A program made the translations under genes and the position numbers. A DNA stretch of 64,000 nt from Acidobacteriota bacterium. GTDB taxonomy: Bacteria; Acidobacteriota; Terriglobia; Bryobacterales; Bryobacteraceae. Below the pieces are notes generated by a model. That model was not told the DNA's origin. It saw nothing but the letters and a program-made list of their open reading frames with translations, and did not search any database. Below are positions 1-8,261 of this stretch, in pieces (position 1 is the stretch's first letter; each line of letters opens with the position of its first letter). The stretch covers positions 78,960-142,959 of the forward strand of contig JAPKZB010000015.1 of the NCBI GenBank assembly GCA_026393985.1, given 5' to 3'.

Positions 1-757
1 ACAGCGGGGGTGGCGGTGGAGGGGGCGGCGGGGTTGCTTCCGTGTCGGCCGGGCGGCCTCCCCCGGTGGGCACGCCGCCCGTGGGAGAGCCTCCGCCACG
101 GGGCATCCGCAGCATTACGTTATAGTAGGCGTCAGTCGCCGCCTGCAGGGTTCGGCGCAGCGCGCCCCCCTTGTCAAAGCTTTTCTGCGCCAGCGGCTGG
201 TTCTTATAAACGCGGACATACTCGCCGGCGTTCAATAGTTTCGGCTCGCTCGGCGGCAGTAGGGTGTGGCGCACGGCCACCTGTCCTTCGTCCACCGTCA
301 CCAGCGTGGTCGCGTCCTCGTCTTCAATTTGGACGTCAAAGATCGTACCCCGCACCGAGATCACCGCCGTCGGCGTGGTCACGCGGTTCGGATTCGGCTG
401 GCCGCCGAATTTCTGGATGTGCACCTTCACCCGTCCAAGATAGAGATCGAGCAGGTCCTTCCATCCGCCGGCGTTGTTCCGGAAAACGACGCGGGAGTTC
501 GGGTACACCTCGAAGGTACTGCCGTCGCTGACCTGAAAAACGGCAAAGCCATCGGCGCCGGTAACGATCACCTGCCGGAGATTCACCCAGTCACCCGGCT
601 GCAGCGCCCAGGGCGAATTGTCTTTGAGTACCGAAACCTGCCCGCTGCTCTGCATAACCTTCGCCGAGCGTTCCCGCTCGGGAGAGAACAACGACGGAGC
701 CTGCGCAAAGGACATCGCCAAATACAAACCGGCGAGAACGGCGAGACGGATCGTCAT
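1..757 (-). CDS. FecR-domain secreted protein (C-terminus outside window)
   Basis: Reading the minus strand from ATG at 757 gives an open frame that runs off the left edge of the window (at least 252 residues). Residues 1-20 are a signal peptide ending near SFAQA. Residues about 35-190 match the FecR domain: an SGQVSVLK-type start, a central segment with NSRVVF, and the typical TPTAVISVRGTIFDV block followed by VTVDEGQVAV. The visible tail becomes Gly- and Pro-rich (a run of eight prolines), suggesting a linker to a further domain. FecR domains in acidobacteria often occur in periplasmic or surface proteins and not only in iron signalling, so an iron role is not claimed. No sigma factor is adjacent on the visible side. 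No clear Shine-Dalgarno sequence precedes the start; it was chosen because it begins the signal peptide. Confidence 0.85.
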   Translation of the reverse strand, partial: MTIRLAVLAGLYLAMSFAQAPSLFSPERERSAKVMQSSGQVSVLKDNSPWALQPGDWVNLRQVIVTGADGFAVFQVSDGSTFEVYPNSRVVFRNNAGGWKDLLDLYLGRVKVHIQKFGGQPNPNRVTTPTAVISVRGTIFDVQIEDEDATTLVTVDEGQVAVRHTLLPPSEPKLLNAGEYVRVYKNQPLAQKSFDKGGALRRTLQAATDAYYNVMLRMPRGGGSPTGGVPTGGGRPADTEATPPPPPPPPPL

Positions 758-819
758 GGGGGAAATCAAATGGACCATACCGGAAGGGGGTATCCCGTTG
801 CCGAAATCCCTGCCTTTAT

Positions 820-828
820 AGTGTAGCA
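820..828 (-). promoter_or_regulatory. possible extended -10 for the FecR gene
   Basis: On the minus strand TGC-TACACT forms an extended -10 element about 63 bases upstream of the FecR start at 757. No convincing -35 was seen. Weak, sequence-only call. Confidence 0.3.
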
Positions 829-1017
829 TCAGCCCGGAACCCGACAGGCGAACCCGGTTTCAGAATGCCACTTCACGTGCAATGCAACTGGAGGTCCGCG
901 GCGCTCGCTCGGCAAAATGCTTTTTACATCAATAACTTTGGCCAAGTCTGGCCGATAGATGTGAGTAGAATGGAACCAAGGCCTGAGTCAGGCGGGAACA
1001 ATTTATTTTTAGGATTC

Positions 1018-2883
1018 ATGCGCCACCTAGCTTTTATCCTGGTCGCTTTGCTCGTCCTCGCCGGGCCGTCCTGGGCTCAGTGGCGACGGTTGGGCAATGC
1101 CGCCGTGGATCGCCAACTGTCCGGCCTCACGACGGGCCCCATGGACCGGGTGCTGTTCCGCGGCGCCGATGGCCGCCTGTTTGCCCGCGCCACCGCCGGC
1201 CAGTGGTTTTCCACCGCCGATTTTGAAACCTGGACGCTTGAAGCCTCCGAACCGGCAGCCAGCGGCCTGCCGGCGCCGATTCCGGACCGCGTGCCGGAGC
1301 CGGCCGCTCTGCTCCGCGCCAGTTCGGCTCGCGGCGTTCTCTACGCGGCCGGTCGGGACGTGTGGCGCTCGGACGATGGCGGCCGCTCCTGGACCAACCT
1401 CACCCGCTGGCGCGGGCGCTCGCTGCTCGGCGCCCCGGCCGCCGACCTGGCCGTCGCGGCCAACGATCCGGCCTCGATTGCTGTCGCCACCGGCACCGGT
1501 GTCTGGCGTTCGGCCGACAGCGGCCTGACGTGGACGAGTTGCAACGCCGCCCTGCCGCATCTGCCCGTTCGCCGCATTCTGGCGCTGCCCCGGGGGGCGC
1601 AGGGGGCCCGCATCGGTTTTCTATCCACCGCTGCCGACGAGGTGGCGGCCTTTGAATGGCAGCCCGGCGAACGAACGGCGTGGCGGCCGGCGGCCGATGC
1701 CGCCCCCGACGCAGCCCGCCGTGAGGCCTCCCGCCGCCTCGGCGCCAGCGTGACCGTGGTGCAGGCGCAGGCCGAGTGGGCCTACGCCGGCTCGGCCGAT
1801 GGCCGCCTGTGGACCTCCATGAATCGGGGCGCCGATTGGTCCGTGCCCGCCTTTCAACCCGGCGCCGCGGTCGAATCCATCGTCGTCGACGAGCGGGACC
1901 CCCGCCGGGCACTCGCCGTTTTCAGCCGCCGGACGGCCCGCCCCGAGTCCGCCCCGCCTCCCACCGTCGTGCTCCGGACGCTCAATGGCGGCTTGTACTG
2001 GGACGACATCACCGCCAACCTCCCCGAAACCGCTGCTTTCGGCGTTGCCGCCGACTTTGCCTCCCGCGCCGTCTACGTGGCCACCCTCGGCGGGATCTAC
2101 CAAGCTGATCTGAACGCCCCCTCCTGGACCCGCCTGGCCGTCGGGGGCCTGCCGGCCTCGCCGGTGCTCGACGTCCGGCTCGATGCGGCCGGTAATCAAC
2201 TGTTTGCCGCCGTCTATGGATTTGGCGTCTACACGGCGATCGCCCCGCACCGCGCCCGCGAACTACGCGTCGTCCATGCGGCCGATTACGCCGCCCGCCC
2301 AGCCGCTCCCGGCGCGCTGCTCAGCATCCTGGGCGCCCCGGTGACCGAAGTGACCGCCGGGGGCCGCCCCGCCACCGTGCTCGCCTCCCCGGCGGCCGAA
2401 ACGCACATTCAGCTTCCCTATGACCTCTCCGGCAAGGGCGTGGCGCTCTCGTTTCTGGCCGCCAACCAGCGGGTCTCCCTCGGCCTCGTCCTGCAGCCGG
2501 CCGCCCCGGCGATCTTTGTCGACCCCGACGGCACACCGCTGGCGCTCGATGCCGAATCCGGGGTGCTGCTTGATGCGCAAAATCCGGCTCGGGCGGGCTC
2601 TGCCGTCCAGTTCTTGCTCAGCGGCCTCGGCCGCGTCTCCCCAGACTGGCCCTCCGGGCAGCCGGCGCCCCTGGACAACCTGCCGCGCGTGGCAGCCGGC
2701 GTCAGGGCGTATCTCGACGGCGTTCCTCTCGAGGTGCTCCGGGCGACCCTCGCCCCCGGTTATATTGGCTTCTATCTGGTCGAGGTCCGACTGCCCGGCC
2801 TCATCAATCGCGGTCCGGCGGAGTTCCATGTCGAGGTCGGCGATGTGGGGAGTAACCGTGTGCGTCTCCATCTGGAGCCATAA
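1018..2883 (+). CDS. secreted BNR/VPS10-like beta-propeller protein with Solibacter-type C-terminal domain
   Basis: A 621-residue exported protein. The ATG at 1018 was chosen because it opens a clean signal peptide (MRHLAFILVALLVLAG, cleaved near SWAQ); the frame is open upstream to 865 but that part is not protein-like. The N-terminal two thirds carry repeated BNR/Asp-box-like turns, for example WRSDDGGRSWTNL, WRSADSGLTWTS and LWTSMNRGADWS, as in sortilin/photosystem-stability-type propellers. The last 200 residues match the Solibacter C-terminal beta domain (TIGR03437-like): VHAADY start, GAPVTEVTAGG, HIQLPYDL and the SGLG segment. Function is unknown; such proteins are probably surface or periplasmic. 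The domain is one of the best lineage markers in the window. Confidence 0.88.
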   Translation: MRHLAFILVALLVLAGPSWAQWRRLGNAAVDRQLSGLTTGPMDRVLFRGADGRLFARATAGQWFSTADFETWTLEASEPAASGLPAPIPDRVPEPAALLRASSARGVLYAAGRDVWRSDDGGRSWTNLTRWRGRSLLGAPAADLAVAANDPASIAVATGTGVWRSADSGLTWTSCNAALPHLPVRRILALPRGAQGARIGFLSTAADEVAAFEWQPGERTAWRPAADAAPDAARREASRRLGASVTVVQAQAEWAYAGSADGRLWTSMNRGADWSVPAFQPGAAVESIVVDERDPRRALAVFSRRTARPESAPPPTVVLRTLNGGLYWDDITANLPETAAFGVAADFASRAVYVATLGGIYQADLNAPSWTRLAVGGLPASPVLDVRLDAAGNQLFAAVYGFGVYTAIAPHRARELRVVHAADYAARPAAPGALLSILGAPVTEVTAGGRPATVLASPAAETHIQLPYDLSGKGVALSFLAANQRVSLGLVLQPAAPAIFVDPDGTPLALDAESGVLLDAQNPARAGSAVQFLLSGLGRVSPDWPSGQPAPLDNLPRVAAGVRAYLDGVPLEVLRATLAPGYIGFYLVEVRLPGLINRGPAEFHVEVGDVGSNRVRLHLEP

Positions 2884-2908
2884 GCTCAACTATATAAGGA
2901 AATCTTCT

Positions 2909-3448
2909 GTGCGCTATCTTGCCTTTCTGCTCCCCCTGCTCCTGGCCGGACAGGCCCCACCCGAGAAAAAAACGCCCAAGCTAGCCCCGTACTACCCAAC
3001 GCCGGAAGTCATCGTTGAAAAGATGCTCCAACTCGGCGGCGTCAAGAAGGGCGAAAAAGTCTTCGACCTCGGCAGCGGCGACGGCCGCATCGTCATTATC
3101 GCGGCCGAAAAGTTCGGAGCCAACGCCGTGGGTGTCGAGTTTGACAAAGACCTCTATCAACAAAGCTCGGACCGGATCAAAAAGCTCGGACTGTCTGCGC
3201 GCGCCCGCATCATCCACGGCGATCTGCTCGAACAGGACTATACCACCGCCGATGTGATCACTGTCTATCTGCTCCCGGTTTCGAACGAAAAGGTCCGTCC
3301 GCTGCTCGAAAAGCAGTTGAAGAAAGGGGCCCGCATCGTCGCCCACGACTTCACCGTCGCCGGCTGGACCCCCGAAAAAGAGGTCTCCATCGATGACGAC
3401 GGCGAGGGCCGGAGTCATACCCTCTACCTATACCGTCGTCCCTCATAA
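2909..3448 (+). CDS. exported class I SAM-dependent methyltransferase-like protein
   Basis: A 179-residue protein starting at GTG 2909, 25 bases after the propeller gene stops. The start was placed there because it gives a short signal peptide (RYLAFLLPLLLAGQAPPEKK); a much longer frame upstream overlaps the previous gene and is a shadow. Motif I of class I methyltransferases is intact as VFDLGSGDGRIVIIAAEKFG, with VGVEFD as motif II and ARIIHGDLLE further on. This matches small methyltransferases annotated only as SAM-dependent methyltransferase in acidobacteria and planctomycetes. Substrate unknown. A signal peptide on an enzyme needing cytoplasmic SAM is odd; the N-terminus could instead be a membrane anchor with the enzyme facing inward. 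Confidence 0.8.
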   Translation: MRYLAFLLPLLLAGQAPPEKKTPKLAPYYPTPEVIVEKMLQLGGVKKGEKVFDLGSGDGRIVIIAAEKFGANAVGVEFDKDLYQQSSDRIKKLGLSARARIIHGDLLEQDYTTADVITVYLLPVSNEKVRPLLEKQLKKGARIVAHDFTVAGWTPEKEVSIDDDGEGRSHTLYLYRRPS

Positions 3449-3463
3449 GCCCCTTATCGTCTC

Positions 3464-4630
3464 GTGGTAACCTCCCCTATTGAACAGCCCTTCGCGGCAG
3501 AACTGGTTTCGGAAACCTTCAACTGGACGAAGGCCTTCGCCATCGCCCGGCTGATCCTGGCGGTCTTCGGCTTTGCTCTGGCGCTTGCCGGGCCGGGCCA
3601 GTTAACCGTCCTCTGGAGCTGTTTCACTCTCTACGCCGCCGGCCTCTTGCGTTGGCGGCGGATGGACCGTCACCTGCCGACCTTCCGGCTGCTGGTGGAT
3701 ACCGTCTTCCTGCTGCTGTGCGCCGCTCTGCCGGCGCCCTATGCCGCCATCGCCACCGCTCTCTTTTATCTGTTCGTGCTGCTGGCCGCGGCGTTGTTGC
3801 ACACCATGCGGGAGGTCCTCCTTGTCGTCACGCTGTCGATCGTGTTCTTCTACCTCGCTCGTCCCACCGAAATCGTCGCCTTTCCCCCCGCCCTCCTGCT
3901 GGCCGGCATCGCGGTGGCCGTTATGGCCCTCCAAAAGAAGGCGCTGCAGGAGCGGCTGGCCGCCGCCACCCGCCAAGCGGTCATGTCCCGCTCCGAGGTC
4001 GAGCACGCCCGGGAGGACGAACGGCAGCGCATGGCCGCCGATTTCCACGACGGTCCGCTGCAGAGCTTCGTCGGTTTGCAGATGCGGCTCGAAGTCGTCC
4101 GCAAGCTCCTTGATCGCGATCCCAACCTGGCCCGGGAAGAGATCCTGCAACTGCAGGAGTTGCTCAAAGCGCAGTCCGCCGAACTCCGTACCTTCGTCCG
4201 CAGCATGCGGCCGGTGGAGGTCGACGGCGCGGGCCTGGTGCCTTCCCTGCGCAAACTCGTCGAAGGCTTCGGCAAAGAGAGCGGTATGTCGGCCAGTTTC
4301 GTCGGCGGAAACACGCGCGTCAGCCCGGATTCGCAAACCTCGCTCGAGCTGCTCCAAATCGTTCGCGAGGCCCTCCACAATGTCCAAAAGCACTCCAAGG
4401 CCTCCCGCGTCACGGTCGGCGTCGGCCGGGACGGCAACGCGCTCGAGTTATCTGTTGAGGACGATGGTACGGGCTTCCCCTTCAGCGGGGCCTACACCCT
4501 CGAAGAGCTCGAACTGCTCCGGCTCGGACCGGTCTCCATCCGCCGTCGCGTTCGTAACCTCGGCGGGGAGATGCTGCTCGACTCCCAACCCGGAAAGGGC
4601 GCCTCGCTCAAAATCCGCGTCCCTTTATGA
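3464..4630 (+). CDS. membrane-bound sensor histidine kinase, NarL/DegS type
   Basis: A 388-residue kinase starting at GTG 3464. Residues about 25-155 hold roughly five membrane segments with no extracytoplasmic domain of note. The HisKA_3 phosphoacceptor segment lies at about 182-240 with His195 in the sequence ADFHDGPLQS. The ATPase domain shows the N-box REALHNVQKH (301-310) and the G1 box EDDGTGF (332-338), but the C-terminal G2 region is short. No response regulator gene is adjacent, so it is an orphan here; a LuxR/NarL-type partner is expected elsewhere. It overlaps the next gene by four bases (ATGA, 4627-4630), implying coupled translation with a putative glycan-binding lipoprotein. The input signal cannot be inferred. 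Confidence 0.88.
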   Translation: MVTSPIEQPFAAELVSETFNWTKAFAIARLILAVFGFALALAGPGQLTVLWSCFTLYAAGLLRWRRMDRHLPTFRLLVDTVFLLLCAALPAPYAAIATALFYLFVLLAAALLHTMREVLLVVTLSIVFFYLARPTEIVAFPPALLLAGIAVAVMALQKKALQERLAAATRQAVMSRSEVEHAREDERQRMAADFHDGPLQSFVGLQMRLEVVRKLLDRDPNLAREEILQLQELLKAQSAELRTFVRSMRPVEVDGAGLVPSLRKLVEGFGKESGMSASFVGGNTRVSPDSQTSLELLQIVREALHNVQKHSKASRVTVGVGRDGNALELSVEDDGTGFPFSGAYTLEELELLRLGPVSIRRRVRNLGGEMLLDSQPGKGASLKIRVPL

Positions 4631-5628
4631 GACGCCGCTACCTCGCGCTCGGTCTGCTTCTGCTCGCCGCCTGTGGGCGCTACGAGGATTTTTCGTTGCC
4701 CGCTCCGGCGGGGGAGGTGCGGCCGGTCCAGTGGGTCTGGGAGGACTCCGGTGCTCCCGTTCTGACCCGCGGCCCGGCCGGGAGCTTCGATAGCGTCGAC
4801 GCCCTGAACCCCTCCATTGTCGCCGTCCGACACCAGCTCTGGAACTTCTACTCCGGCTGGGACGGCCGTCAATGGCGCACGGGTCTGGCCACCAGCGCCG
4901 ACGGCGGCCGCTCCTGGACCCGCCACCCCAACCCGCTCCTGGCCCCCGATCCCGCCGCCGGCGAAGGCGACTACATCAGCGCCAACGGCGCCACCCTCCA
5001 CCACCAGGGCGCGTTCCTCCACTGGTACCAGACCGGCAACCCACCCCAGATCGCCCTCACCACCAGCCCGGACGGCCTCCGCTGGACCCGCCAAGGCGTC
5101 GTCCTCCCCCGCGGCCCCCGCGGCGCCTGGGACGAACGTGGCGTCGCCGATCCCTACGTGGTCGCCGCCGGTGGCCGCTTCTACCTCTTCCACCTCGGCC
5201 AGGACCGCGCCCGCCGCCAACGCCTCGGCCTGGCCGTCTCGGCCGACGCCGGCCGCACCTGGACCAAGCTCCGCGCCAACCCCATCCTCGAAATCGGCGC
5301 CCCCGGCCGCTTTGACTCCCTCGGCCTCGGCGAACCGGCCGTCTGGAACTCCCACGGCCGCTGGTGGATGCTCTACACCGGACGCGACCGCGCCGAACGC
5401 CGCAAGATCGGCCTGGCCGTCTCTCCCGATGGCATCCATTGGCAGCGCTCGAGCGAAAACGCCCTCATCGCCGGCCAGGCCCCCTGGAACTCCCAGGTCG
5501 TCTGCGACCCGGAGATTCTGCCCCTGCCCGATGGCAGCCTCCAGGTCTGGTACGGCGGCGGCAACGCCCCCCAGCCGGCCGAGAACCTCCACGGCCAGAT
5601 CGGCCTCGGCCGGCTCGTCCCCCGCTAA
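4627..5628 (+). CDS. lipoprotein with GH43/GH130-like five-bladed propeller
   Basis: A 333-residue lipoprotein: signal peptide MRRRYLALGLLLLAAC with the lipobox Cys at 16. The rest is made of repeated blades with YSGWDGRQWRTGLATSADGG, ALTTSPDGLRW, GLAVSADAGRTW, WMLYTGRDRAERRKIGLAVS and QVWYGGG motifs, typical of GH43/GH62/GH130-like and DUF377-type propeller proteins acting on mannosides or arabinosides. Acidic candidates such as DERGVADPYV and VCDPEIL sit at blade starts as in these hydrolases, but catalytic residues cannot be assigned with certainty. Translation is coupled to the upstream histidine kinase. The 3' end overlaps the convergent AAA+ gene by four bases. Confidence 0.75.
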   Translation: MRRRYLALGLLLLAACGRYEDFSLPAPAGEVRPVQWVWEDSGAPVLTRGPAGSFDSVDALNPSIVAVRHQLWNFYSGWDGRQWRTGLATSADGGRSWTRHPNPLLAPDPAAGEGDYISANGATLHHQGAFLHWYQTGNPPQIALTTSPDGLRWTRQGVVLPRGPRGAWDERGVADPYVVAAGGRFYLFHLGQDRARRQRLGLAVSADAGRTWTKLRANPILEIGAPGRFDSLGLGEPAVWNSHGRWWMLYTGRDRAERRKIGLAVSPDGIHWQRSSENALIAGQAPWNSQVVCDPEILPLPDGSLQVWYGGGNAPQPAENLHGQIGLGRLVPR

Positions 5629-6701
5629 GCCGCCAGCCGGCCCGGCACCACATCCAGCCGCTCTCCCGTCGCATCCGGCTCAAACCGCACCAACGAATGC
5701 GGCGCCACCCGCCCTTCGGCCACCAGCGCCGCCAGCGGCTGCATAACAAACCGGTGAATCGTCCGCTTCAACTCCCTGGCCCCGTACTCGACGCTCGTAC
5801 CGTGCCGCAGCAGAAACTGACGCGTCCGCTTCGGCACCTCCACCTGGAAGCTCCGCTCGCCCAGCCGCCGGTCCAGATGCTCCTGCAAGCCGCGCACCTG
5901 CAGATCGAGAATCTTCTCGAGCGCCGCCGCATCCAGCGACTGGTAGGTCAACATCAAATCGATCCGGTTGATGAACTCGGGCGAAAACTTCCGCTTCACT
6001 GCCCCCACCGCCACCGTCTCCAGCCGCTTGGCCCCGCTTCTCCCCCCGGCAATTGAACTCACCGCCGAATTCGCCCCCGGACGCACCGTCGCCACCTCCA
6101 GGCCAAACTCCGGACGCAATTCCCGCGCCATCTCCCGCGCCCCCAGGTTGCTCGTCAGAAAGATCAACGACCGTTCAAAGTTCACCGTCGAGTTGTCCCC
6201 CAGCCGCAGCGTCGCCTTGTCGAGCACGCCCAGCAGCAGCCGCTGCAGCGACCCCGCCGCCTTCTCAATCTCGTCAAACAGCACAATCGACAGGTTGTTC
6301 TGCTCGCTCATCACCGCGTTCAGCTTCACCTGCGTCAACAACGGCTGCGTCTCGCGATGGCCCAGGTATCCCGGCGGCGCCCCGATCAGCTTGGCCACCT
6401 CGTGCTCCATCTGATACTCCCCACAGTCCACCCGCAAGACATTCTTCGCGCTCCCGTGCAATACCTCAGCCAGCGCCTCCACCGTCCGCGTCTTGCCCGT
6501 TCCCGTCGGTCCCAACAACAGAAACACCCCAATCGGCCGACCCTCCGGCGACAAGCCAGCCTGGTACATCTGAATGTAAGGGATGATCGCGTCTAGACTC
6601 TCCGGCTGACCGATAACACGTTCAGCGAGTTCAGCCGCCATCCTGGCGCCGCGCGGATTCAACGCGGTCTTTTTCTTGCGGGCAGGCAGTAGGTTCTTCA
6701 C
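5625..6701 (-). CDS. single-domain AAA+ ATPase resembling ClpB/ClpA D2
   Basis: A 358-residue AAA+ protein read from GTG 6701. It has a Walker A (GPTGTGKT), a Walker B (VLFDEIEKA), sensor region LIFLTSNLGAREM and an Arg-finger context PEFINRID, followed by the ClpB D2-small domain (residues about 265-345, with ERSFQVEVP and the GARELKRTIHRFV segment). This corresponds to the second ATPase module of ClpB only; the N-domain, D1 and the coiled-coil M-domain are absent. It is therefore not ClpB. Similar stand-alone proteins are annotated as AAA family ATPase or ATP-dependent Clp ATPase subunit. Partner and substrate are unknown. A TATAGT hexamer ends only eight bases before the start codon. Confidence 0.82.
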   Translation of the reverse strand: MKNLLPARKKKTALNPRGARMAAELAERVIGQPESLDAIIPYIQMYQAGLSPEGRPIGVFLLLGPTGTGKTRTVEALAEVLHGSAKNVLRVDCGEYQMEHEVAKLIGAPPGYLGHRETQPLLTQVKLNAVMSEQNNLSIVLFDEIEKAAGSLQRLLLGVLDKATLRLGDNSTVNFERSLIFLTSNLGAREMARELRPEFGLEVATVRPGANSAVSSIAGGRSGAKRLETVAVGAVKRKFSPEFINRIDLMLTYQSLDAAALEKILDLQVRGLQEHLDRRLGERSFQVEVPKRTRQFLLRHGTSVEYGARELKRTIHRFVMQPLAALVAEGRVAPHSLVRFEPDATGERLDVVPGRLAA

Positions 6702-6708
6702 GCTTCAG

Positions 6709-6714
6709 ACTATA
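6709..6714 (-). promoter_or_regulatory. -10-like hexamer just upstream of the AAA+ gene
   Basis: TATAGT on the minus strand ends eight bases before GTG 6701. If used as a -10, the transcript would be leaderless or nearly so. No -35 of quality was found. Confidence 0.3.
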
Positions 6715-6725
6715 CACGCACGCCA

Positions 6726-6753
6726 CCAAACAAACGGGTTGCGAAAGCACCCG
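6726..6753 (-). terminator. Rho-independent terminator after infA-wecB
   Basis: Read on the minus strand, about 33 bases after the wecB stop, there is a stem CGGGTGC / GCAACCCG (one bulged A) closed by a TTTC loop and followed by TTTGTTTGG. This is a reasonable intrinsic terminator for the infA-wecB unit and separates it from the AAA+ gene downstream. Confidence 0.55.
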
Positions 6754-6785
6754 AAAACCCTACTTTGCAGAACAAAGTGAAGTAT

Positions 6786-7922
6786 TTATCTGCCGAAGAA
6801 TGAAGCAGTTGCGTCGGCTATTCGCTCGCTGGCGCGCCCATCGCCGTATGGGTTGTGAACCAGCGCCATCGCCTCGCGCATTTTCGGGTTGTCGAGCAGC
6901 CGGTTGGCCTCCGCCACGATCCGCTCCCGGTCGGTTCCCACCAGCTTCACCGTCCCGGCCGCCACCGCCTCCGGACGCTCAGTCTTCTCGCGCAAAACCA
7001 GAATCGGCTTGCCGAGCGACGGTCCCTCCTCCTGCACCCCCCCCGAATCGGTGATCAACAAATAGGCGCGCCGCATCAGGTCGATAAACGGCACGTAGTC
7101 CAGCGGGGCAATCCGGTGGATGTTCGGCCGGTGGGCCAGCAACCGGTTCACCGGGTCCTGCACGTTCGGGTTCGGGTGCACCGGGTAGACGATGGTGACG
7201 TCCGGCCGCCCGGCCAGTTCCGCCAGCGCCTCGCAGATCTGCGTAAAGCCAGCGCCAAAACTCTCCCGCCGGTGCGCCGTCACCACAATCAGCTTCCTGG
7301 TCGGATCCAGCCAACTCCAGTCCGCCCCGGCGGCCATCGTTCCCCCTTCGAGGCCCCGCTTGACGTGGAGCACCGCGTCGATGCCCGTGTTCCCCGTCAC
7401 CCAAATGCGGTCCTCGGCCACCCGCTCCCCCCGCAGATTGTCCGCCGCCCACGACGTTGCGGCAAAGTGCAGCTCCGCCATCCGCCCCGTCAACACCCGG
7501 TTCATCTCCTCGGGAAACGGCTGCGCCAGGTCGCCCGTGCGCAAACCGGCCTCAATGTGGCCCACCGGAACCCGCGCGTAAAACGCCGCCAGCGCCCCGC
7601 AGAGGGTCGTCGTCGTATCGCCCTGCACAAAAGCCATCTCGGGCTTCCACCCGTCGGCACCCGTCAGCACCGGCTCCAGCGCCGCCATCATCCGCGCCGT
7701 CGATTGGAACAACGTCTGGCCGGGCTGCATCAGGTTCAGGTCGTAGTCCGGCTTCACCCGGAAGGCGCCCAGCACCTGGTCCAGCATGCCCCGGTGCTGC
7801 GCCGTCACGCAAACCCTCACGTCAAAACGCTCGGGCTGGCTCTGGAAATGCAATACCACCGGACACACCTTAATCGCTTCCGGCCGGGTGCCAAACAGGA
7901 AGAGAACGCGGACAGGCTGCAA
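6786..7922 (-). CDS. wecB: UDP-N-acetylglucosamine 2-epimerase (non-hydrolysing)
   Basis: A 378-residue enzyme that interconverts UDP-GlcNAc and UDP-ManNAc for surface polysaccharide synthesis. Conserved blocks are complete: GTRPEAIK near the N-terminus, VQGDTTTTL, HIEAGLRTGD, PEEMNRVL, VTAHRRESFG and the nucleotide-binding DSGGVQEEGPSLGKPI with REKTERPEA. Length is normal for the family. The start is TTG 7922, ten bases after the infA stop; an AGGCGG ribosome binding site overlaps that stop. The pairing with infA is probably a local operon of convenience rather than functional. No other antigen genes sit next to it. Confidence 0.95.
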   Translation of the reverse strand: MQPVRVLFLFGTRPEAIKVCPVVLHFQSQPERFDVRVCVTAQHRGMLDQVLGAFRVKPDYDLNLMQPGQTLFQSTARMMAALEPVLTGADGWKPEMAFVQGDTTTTLCGALAAFYARVPVGHIEAGLRTGDLAQPFPEEMNRVLTGRMAELHFAATSWAADNLRGERVAEDRIWVTGNTGIDAVLHVKRGLEGGTMAAGADWSWLDPTRKLIVVTAHRRESFGAGFTQICEALAELAGRPDVTIVYPVHPNPNVQDPVNRLLAHRPNIHRIAPLDYVPFIDLMRRAYLLITDSGGVQEEGPSLGKPILVLREKTERPEAVAAGTVKLVGTDRERIVAEANRLLDNPKMREAMALVHNPYGDGRASERIADATASFFGR

Positions 7923-7932
7923 AAGAAACCGC

Positions 7933-8151
7933 CTACTTGTGACGGTACGTGATGCGGCCCTTGGTCAGATCGTACGGTGACATTTCTAGCGTCACCCGGT
8001 CGCCCGCCAGCACCCGGATCCGGTTGCGGCGCAACTTGCCCGCCAAATGGGCCAGCACGATCTTCTCCTGGTCCAATTGCACGCTGAACAAACCACTGGG
8101 AAATTTCTCAACAACGGTGCCGGTTACTTCGATGCTATCTTCTTTACTCAT
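7933..8151 (-). CDS. infA: translation initiation factor IF-1
   Basis: A 72-residue S1/OB-fold protein with the family hallmark sequence [20 protein letters not shown] at the N-terminus, then a [20 protein letters not shown] core and the C-terminal [13 protein letters not shown]-1 binds the 30S A site with IF-2 and IF-3. The start at ATG 8151 was preferred over an upstream in-frame codon at 8181 because it matches the IF-1 N-terminus and is preceded by GAGAGG. It leads a two-gene unit with wecB. A ribosomal protein operon, the usual setting of infA in many bacteria, is not present here, so this may be a stand-alone copy. Confidence 0.96.
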   Translation of the reverse strand: MSKEDSIEVTGTVVEKFPSGLFSVQLDQEKIVLAHLAGKLRRNRIRVLAGDRVTLEMSPYDLTKGRITYRHK

Positions 8152-8168
8152 TCGCCTCTCAAGTTTCC

Positions 8169-8174
8169 AGTATA
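8169..8174 (-). promoter_or_regulatory. -10 element for infA-wecB
   Basis: TATACT on the minus strand, 17 bases upstream of the infA ATG, in a T-rich setting (TTTTTTGAGAC just upstream). The -35 region is weak. The predicted leader is about ten bases and contains the GAGAGG ribosome binding site. Confidence 0.45.
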
Positions 8175-8237
8175 GTCTCAAAAAATTTGCCAGGGTGAAC
8201 GATCCCGCTGCCGCCCGGTCCGCCCGCCGCCATCCCG

Positions 8238-8243
8238 TATAAT
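8238..8243 (+). promoter_or_regulatory. -10 element for the SDR gene
   Basis: A perfect TATAAT lies 18 bases before the TTG start of the SDR gene and back to back with the infA promoter. The -35 position is GC-rich and unconvincing. Confidence 0.4.
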
Positions 8244-8261
8244 GAGAAGCAGAAGCACCCC

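Noticed and set aside
1027..4500. Long open frames antisense to the propeller, methyltransferase and kinase genes
   Set aside because: They are Arg/Gly/Pro-rich mirror frames typical of high-GC coding DNA, lack domain motifs or sensible starts, and lie fully inside well supported genes.
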